Assembly: GCF_050624435.1 (NCBI RefSeq)
Contig: NC_134546.1
Location: 16,205,001-16,269,000, forward strand
From: Tenrec ecaudatus
Lineage: Eukaryota; Chordata; Mammalia; Afrosoricida; Tenrecidae
DNA length: 64,000 nt
Direction of reading: 5' to 3'
Numbering within the stretch: the first letter of the stretch is position 1; each line of letters opens with the position of its first letter. Shown in pieces: positions 59,151-64,000 of this stretch. Position numbers and translations under genes: made by a program. The notes below the pieces were generated by a model. The model was not told the origin of the DNA and ran no database searches. It was given only the letters and a program-made list of their open reading frames with translations.

Positions 59151-59794
59151 CAAACAAACAAACCACCAAGTTTTTTTTGGACAAAACTTAGCTACTATCC
59201 TAAATCTAGAGTGTATAGATAATTAATAGAAAAGAATGGGCAGGAACTAGTATATAAAAGCAATATTAGCCAAGGCAAAATGCAAGTAAAAAGCATTAAA
59301 GGGAAGAAAGATAAAGAATTATACTAGTAGAGAATACAGTCCCACAAAGGTTTGTGTGTTCTAAATATCACTGGATCACAACAGAAAATAGTTTTCAGAG
59401 ACGTGAGAGTGGGGAAAGAAAAGGACGGAAACCCCAGAGGGACAGCAGGTCTCATGTACCATGCTCAGATTGTAACAGATTATTAGGTAAGCCATCCTTG
59501 TACATAGGAAGAGAGGATTGAAATGGTATCATTTCAAGTATCATGTACGGATTCTGGGAGCATTAAAAACCCAAGAAAATGCCAGATTTAAACATTATAC
59601 AGACCAGACAACAAAGCTCTAAAATGGAAAACATTAAAAAGTTTGAATTAACTACTTACCACTTAAAAGTACAACTTGCAAATAATTTCAAAGTCCATTC
59701 CACAATAATAACAGCATATGACTACACCTGAGATACAGTGAAAGCACCAGAAATCACAGTTTTTTTCATGCTAGGGAAACCCACATTCACACTC

Positions 59795-60010
59795 TCATAA
59801 ACTCAAAAACAACAACAAGACTTACTGCCATTGACTTTCAACTCCGACTCAGAGTGACCCTATAGGACAGGATTGAATGGTCCCTGTCGGTCTCTGAGAC
59901 TGTGACCCTTTACAGTCTCATCTTTCCCCTGAGGAGCACCTGGGGGTTTTGAGCTGCTTACTTTGTGGTTAGCAGCCCAGTGTGTAAGCCTTATGCCACC
60001 AGGGTGTGTG
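59795..60010 (-). repeat. AfroSINE, antisense
   Basis: 'cttactgccattgactttca', 'gactcagagtgaccctatag' and 'gttttgagctgcttactttg' then 'tggttagcagcccagtgtg' give a nearly full copy. AAK1 intron. Confidence 0.88.
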
Positions 60011-60624
60011 CTTTCATAACAATAACCCTAAGTGATTGGGTGGGGTGCTTGCAATTGGAGGGCAGAGGAGAAAAGATAATACTAGAACATCTGTGTGCGA
60101 AAACGCCTTCCGGGATATTTTAATTAGCCTCTTCCCTCATTCCTAAATTGAAAATGACTGATTTATTGAGAGAAAACCTTATAGTCTTAAATATCTGTAT
60201 CAGTTAAAATAATTAATAAATGTTCTTGATATAAACAAAGCAACATAGGAATAGGGAAATGTAATTAAATTTATTTTAATTTAAATATATATTACACAAT
60301 ACATATTAAATTTAAGTACATAATTGAAATATAATTTAAATTTATATCTACATTAAGATAGGGAAATGTAATTGAAAAGATAAAAGCAGAAGTATAAAAG
60401 ATGAAAAGGCATAGTTTATAAATAAATTTAAAATAAATCTAAGAGCTATCTGGAAATGATTGTAAGAGAAAACCTCTGGCTAATGTCATGAAGAAAACAA
60501 AGTCCGAATGCATACACTTATAATTGATACATAGAAAACACCACAGAATGATGTGCCTAATTCTGTGTGAGAAGTTTTAAAGGACAGCTGATGCTAGGAA
60601 AACATAATGGTGGAATTTGCCTCA

Positions 60625-60800
60625 ATTCGTGGTGAAGGGCCTGGAGCCAGAGATCTCCCGTGCATGGTCCAGCTCGGCCACTCACCAGCTCCCTGATCCT
60701 GGTGAGGGACGAGCCTGTGCCTTGGCTAGCTCAAAGGTGGGGACGATGCACCCATTTCAAAGGGTGGCTGTGAGGGGCGGAGGAGGTACCAGCACTAAGC
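60625..60800 (+). repeat. MIR
   Basis: 'gggcctggagccagagatct', 'gctcggccactcaccagctc' and 'cctgatcctgg' match the sense MIR layout. AAK1 intron. Confidence 0.6.
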
Positions 60801-61169
60801 CAAGCGGGGGCAATGCTTATGAGATGTGATCCACGAAGCGCTTACAATGTGAAACAGCAAACATGGCAGAGCTCGTGAACAATACAACTCCTGCAAGAAC
60901 GAACAGTGGTCAGCAGAGGAACAGCAGGTCCCATCCGTAGGAAAGCAGGAGGGGCAATGTGCTCTCGTTCACTGTTGATGGAAACAGAATCTGTACAGGA
61001 CTCTCGGATGTGACGGGGAAGTAAGTATTGAAAGCCTTAAAAGACACGCCCTTTTTCATCTGGCAAATAATCGCCTTGAGGTGATCGTAAAGAAATGGCA
61101 AAGGAAGTAACAGAGGTTTTGCATGAAGAATGTGTGTATGAGGAAACCATGGGAACCAGCTCAGTCCTC

Positions 61170-61320
61170 ATCAGACAAAAACCAAGTCAACCGATTGCGG
61201 CCAAGTCGACCCCACGTGTGGCATTCCTAGAGAAAGTTCCCAATGTCGTCGGTAGTCACGGAAGCAGACCTGCCCTCACAGTCAGTGTGTACACACCAAC
61301 ACCCATGCACACTCAGACAC
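61170..61320 (-). repeat. Possible AfroSINE remnant
   Basis: 'accaagtcaaccgattgcgg' followed by 'ccaagtcgacccca' resembles the antisense tail of the family. The rest is too diverged to follow. Confidence 0.4.
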
Positions 61321-62051
61321 ACAGTTTGGTAGAGTTCCAGACAGTACAAACCATCTAATTCTTGAACGTATTCAAGTCATTCCAAGAACCTAAACAGCCA
61401 TGAGATGTGAGCAGAGTGAACCAGGTCGCCGGGGGAGGGCGGCCTGGAGTTACTGTTAGGAAGCTGCAGGCACCCCGCGGCTTATTGTGCCGTCCTTTAC
61501 TGAGCTGAGGTGATATGGAGTTGATTGTTTTCAATAAATTACAGATTTGTGGCCAGCCTGTGTGGACCAAGTCTATCAGCACCGTTTTCCTGACAGCATA
61601 CGCTCACTTTATACCTCTGTGTCACCTTTTGGTAATTCTCACATTGCCAACTTTTTCAAAATGCTACTGCAGACTTAATAGAACACAGTTTAACGTAAGC
61701 ATGCCCTTAATGTGCACTGAAAAACCAAAATGTCAGTACGACTTGCTTTCATTGGGATATCTGCTTGACTGCACTGGTCTGGAAGGGAGCCGCAGCTCTC
61801 TGAGGCTTGCCTGCAGTGTCCCTCAAATGCAAAAATAGACACGTTGTCTATGAAACAGAGAACAGCTGTGTGTAGATATTACTGCTGGATGAGCCTGTCC
61901 TTTAAACTCAAAGGGATTCTACAGTTTTCTCCGTCCCTCAGTTTTTGCTTGGGAACCTCACGACTGAAAGAAAACCTAATTTAGAGGCTCGCCGGGTTGC
62001 TAGTTATCCGTGTGCTGCCAAACCGCACGGTTTAGTGTTTGTCATACTAAC

Positions 62052-62156
62052 CAGCTCCAGCAGAAAACGAGGACGCTGCAAAAGCATCGCCTTGTGCAGG
62101 CTGGAAGCCAGGGATCAAACTCTCAGCCGAGCCTCCGAGCTTCTCCGGATGTTTGC
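62052..62156 (-). CDS. AAK1: AAK1 exon, 105 nt (most upstream in window)
   Basis: It encodes 35 codons, phase 1-1: (G)[17 protein letters not shown]... then [17 protein letters not shown]. Human AAK1 has [34 protein letters not shown]. This is the start of the adaptor-binding tail, around residue 722 of 961. Acceptor TCCCTCCAG|GCAAAC and donor GAGCTG|GTTAGT. A triplicated intron segment starts eight bases upstream of the acceptor. The preceding exon (FDDDNFSKLTAEELL region in human) and the kinase exons were not found before 64000. Confidence 0.96.
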
Positions 62157-62163
62157 CTGGAGG

Positions 62164-62211
62164 GACAAAACACCGCTCAGTTCGTGTCAGCCAGAATCTT
62201 CTGTAATATAC

Positions 62212-62254
<43 letters not shown>

Positions 62255-62458
62255 TCACACACACACACATCACACACACACACACGACAAAACACCGCTC
62301 AGTTCGTGTCAGCCAAAATCTATCTTCTGTAATACTCTCTCTCTCTCACACACATACACACACACACACACGACAAAACACTGCTCAGTTCATGTCAGCC
62401 AGAATCTATCTTCTGTAATATTCTCTCTCTCACACACACATACACACACACACACACT
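62164..62458. repeat. AAK1: Three-unit minisatellite abutting an AAK1 acceptor
   Basis: Units start with 'gacaaaacac' at 62164, 62286 and 62372 and are about 122, 86 and 87 bp. Each has a ~45-bp unique-like part ('gctcagttcgtgtcagcca', 'ttctgtaatatactct') followed by (CT)n(CA)n. The long open frames across it are created by the dinucleotide repeats. Confidence 0.93.
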
Positions 62459-62869
62459 CTCCCCCTCCCCCCTCCTCTGACTTCTTGACTTGATTTCTTT
62501 TACTGAATTATGGCAACATATCCGCTACTCAACGATCCCCGTCTCATCATGCCAAGGACTGAAGAGGAAGGAGGGCTTTCAGAGTCAGAAGAGACAGGAT
62601 AGAGCTAAGCCCCAAAGCGAACCACGTCGCTCAGAGCAGAATGTGTCCGGCCATTACTCTGAACACATTTCATTTTATATATATCATTCCAGGGCAAGGA
62701 GGCATCTGTTCTCCCTGCTGGGAAGCAGTTTTGAACCCATGAATGACAGGAGGGCGTGCTGGGGAGAGCAGTCCGGTGGCACTGTGAAGGACAGTCATGC
62801 TAGTAGTTCAATGTAGAGGCTGATAGAGCTGAACAGTGCGAAGACAGGAAATTAAAAATAGACTGAAGA

Positions 62870-62935
62870 AAACAAAACAAACAAAAAACAATCCCAAAGA
62901 CCAGTTAATTTGATGCAAACAAACAAACAAAAAGA
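62870..62935 (+). repeat. (AAAC)n-rich A-tract
   Basis: Two AAAC-rich patches, 'aacaaaacaaacaaaaaaca' and 'caaacaaacaaacaaaaag', flank a short spacer. They may be the tail of an old retroposon. Confidence 0.7.
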
Positions 62936-63744
62936 ATCCAACTGAAACTATAGGTTTTCAACAGCCCATGAACATAATTCTATTTGTGCCTTTAATAATC
63001 ATTGGCACACAAAGCAATGAAACTGAGTTGTCAAAGTTAAATTCCATGTGTAGAAGCCAAGAAAGGAGTAAGGTGTGCCTGGCCCAAGCCATGGTATCCC
63101 AGCACCCCCACAGTTGTTTTTTTTTTTTTTTTAGGGGAGAGTGCGAACACAGTCCCCCACTACCACAAATTATGCAGTCGAGTTTCCCACATTTGGGGAA
63201 ATCGCAGGGGTCAGCACATCCGGAGTGCAATGGATAAGCCTCGCCCTGGGAAAACCACCTTCGTGATCATGGTATCTCCCCTGCCAGGTAAGTATCACCC
63301 CCACAGTTTTATTGGCATATAATTCACCTATCATACAATGTGATAGTTTAATCCCATCAAGAAGAGTTGTACAATTACCACCACTGTCAGTTTCAGAACC
63401 TTTTCTTCATTCTTGTGCTCACTGTTACTAGCTCCCCATCCCCCCAGCCTCCCCTGGCACACCAACAAGGAACCATTAATCCAGTCACTGTCTCTCTAGA
63501 TTTACCTACCCCGGATTTCATGTAAGCCAGGCTGTTTTCAGTCCCCTCGTCTGCATGTGACAGTTGGACACTGGGTAAGAAAGACTAAAGAAGAACACTG
63601 TGTGCTGGAGAAGAATACTGAAAGAGCCATGGACTGCTACAAGGACAGACAGATCTTAGAAGACGTAGAACCAGAATGGTCCTTAGAGGCAAGGAGGGTG
63701 AGACGTCACGCTTGGTAAGGTGCAGGGGCAGCGAAAGGAGGGAG

Positions 63745-63898
63745 GCCCTCGAGGAGATGAGTGAGGCCGTGGCTATAACACTGGGCTCGGACACAGGGGC
63801 AGTTGTGAGGATGGGCCAGGACCGGGCAGCGTGTGGTTCTGTTGTGCACAGGGTCGCTATGGGTCGGAAGCGGCTCCACGGGACCTAACAGCATCAAC
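63745..63898 (+). repeat. AfroSINE, sense, diverged
   Basis: 'ggccgtggctataacactgg' (head), then 'ggttctgttgtgcacagggt' and 'cgctatgggtcggaagcggc' run head to tail. AAK1 intron. Confidence 0.75.
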
Positions 63899-64000
63899 AA
63901 GGCTAGAATGTTTCCTCACTAGGTCATAGCATTCAGTGGGTCCTGAGTATTCCCGTACCTGGGCTTTTGTCTTGCAGGTGAACTCATCATACTGCAGTAT

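Noticed and set aside
61945..62480. Frames of about 157 codons rich in His/Thr or Ser/Leu repeats
   Set aside because: They are translations of (CT)n and (CA)n repeats in the minisatellite.
1..64000. A novel multi-gene system (defence, biosynthetic or similar)
   Set aside because: The window is ordinary mammalian gene, intron and repeat sequence. The unusual features are splicing-related and repeat-related, and no operon-like or clustered novel genes were seen.

Overview
This is a mammalian nuclear window. The repeats point to an afrotherian, most likely a tenrec or close relative. There are about 20 copies of an AfroSINE-like element (tRNA-like head, tail matching 'actgccatcgagtc...ctcatagcgacc') and several copies of an afrotherian LINE 3' end ('ggctcgtacaatg' / 'gtacatttgttg'). 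The species call is inference from remembered repeat families; no search was run. Nothing bacterial, plasmid-like or CRISPR-like is present.

Two genes are supported, both on the minus strand and arranged as in human 2p13.3 (AAK1 followed by NFU1). The right half (about 28.8-64 kb) is the 3' part of AAK1, the AP-2-associated clathrin-coat kinase. Seven exons (62156 down to 44814) encode the last ~240 residues of the short form. An alternative terminal exon (35754 to 34604) encodes a 383-residue tail with four DxFxxAPF motifs, matching the long form AAK1L. Every internal exon is phase 1-1, and both terminal exons accept phase 1, so they are interchangeable in frame. A possible 33-nt microexon lies at 52944-52976. 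The kinase-domain exons lie beyond 64000.

The left part holds the NFU1 promoter and exon 1 (CpG island 11270-11920, ATG at 11748, donor at 11680). NFU1 makes a mitochondrial iron-sulfur cluster scaffold. Two NRF-1-type sites sit just upstream of the ATG and a YY1-type motif overlaps it. The rest of the left end (1-11680) reads as NFU1 intron 1.

The 17 kb between the genes (about 11.9-28.8 kb) and NFU1 intron 1 are rich in mobile elements. There is a deleted class-I-like endogenous retrovirus (12449-14543) nested in a LINE 3' end, with its target duplication visible. Two solo LTRs of one family (5874-6444 and 17370-17914) each have a 6-bp target duplication, the first nested in an old L1. There is a 223-bp inverted-repeat DNA element (26826-27048) and a dense cluster of AfroSINEs at 18.5-22.1 kb. 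The retroviral sequences are broken and are described only as found.

The main points for follow-up concern AAK1 splicing: the phase-matched alternative ends, an 18-bp duplication that doubles a 5' splice site, the 33-nt microexon, a long TC tract beside one acceptor, and a triplicated intron segment abutting another acceptor.
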